Shown in pieces: positions 6,551-6,587 of a stretch of 6,587 bases of DNA (positions are counted from its first letter, which is position 1; each line of letters opens with the position of its first letter). Both the position numbers and the translations under genes were made by a program. The notes beneath the pieces are model-generated. The model was not told the origin of the DNA. It saw nothing but the letters and a program-made list of their open reading frames with translations, and made no database searches. The DNA comes from Clostridia bacterium (GTDB taxonomy: Bacteria > Bacillota > Clostridia > UMGS1883): assembly GCA_021202495.1 (NCBI GenBank), contig JAJQCX010000061.1, forward strand, positions 1-6,587, in the 5' to 3' direction.

Positions 6551-6587
6551 TTACAGTTCCAATAATTCCTCTATCTGTTCCTTAGGC
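6551..6587 (-). CDS. C-terminal end of an unidentified gene (cut by window edge)
   Basis: The minus strand reads P-K-E-Q-I-E-E-L-L-E-L followed by a TAA at 6553-6551. This amphipathic, acidic stretch looks like a natural protein C-terminus, and the 32-bp gap to the flavoprotein start is typical of co-transcribed genes. Only about 12 codons are visible, so no family can be assigned. If real, the gene lies upstream in the same operon and the operon promoter is outside the window. Confidence 0.45.
   Translation of the reverse strand, partial: PKEQIEELLEL

Overview
The window looks like a chromosomal fragment from an anaerobic Firmicute, probably a gut or rumen Clostridia-type organism. This is inferred from protein flavour (a clostridial-style GH115 glycosidase without signal peptide, a Crp/Fnr-type regulator and a CoA-disulfide-reductase/rhodanese fusion), from moderate GC in genes with AT-rich intergenic DNA, and from sigma-A-type promoters. 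No RNA gene, CRISPR array, insertion sequence or phage gene was seen.

Left part (1-4108), carbohydrate module. An AraC-family regulator on the minus strand (931 down to 141) is divergent from a large GH115-family glycosidase on the plus strand (1007-4108). Only 75 bp separates the two starts, and it holds a good minus-strand promoter and a short direct repeat that could be an operator. The layout suggests that the AraC protein controls the hydrolase, which would act in the cytoplasm on imported uronic-acid-decorated oligosaccharides. Two things are odd. The AraC gene is split by a -1-type frameshift at a six-T run, and the hydrolase has glycine where I expect the family's conserved glutamate in its Y-K-E motif.

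Right part (4086-6587), redox/sulfur module. A Crp/Fnr-family regulator (4152-4805, plus) has its own promoter inside the 3' end of the hydrolase gene, with an inverted repeat centred on the -10 box. It converges on a gene for a CoA-disulfide-reductase-like flavoprotein with a C-terminal rhodanese domain (6518 down to 4863). The two are separated by an intrinsic terminator that serves the regulator. The flavoprotein gene follows, 32 bp downstream, the last codons of another minus-strand gene cut by the window edge, so it is probably in an operon with it. The regulator may control this thiol/persulfide module; that link is inferred from adjacency only.

Positions 1-140 are AT-rich intergenic DNA downstream of the AraC gene, in which I see no convincing gene or terminator.
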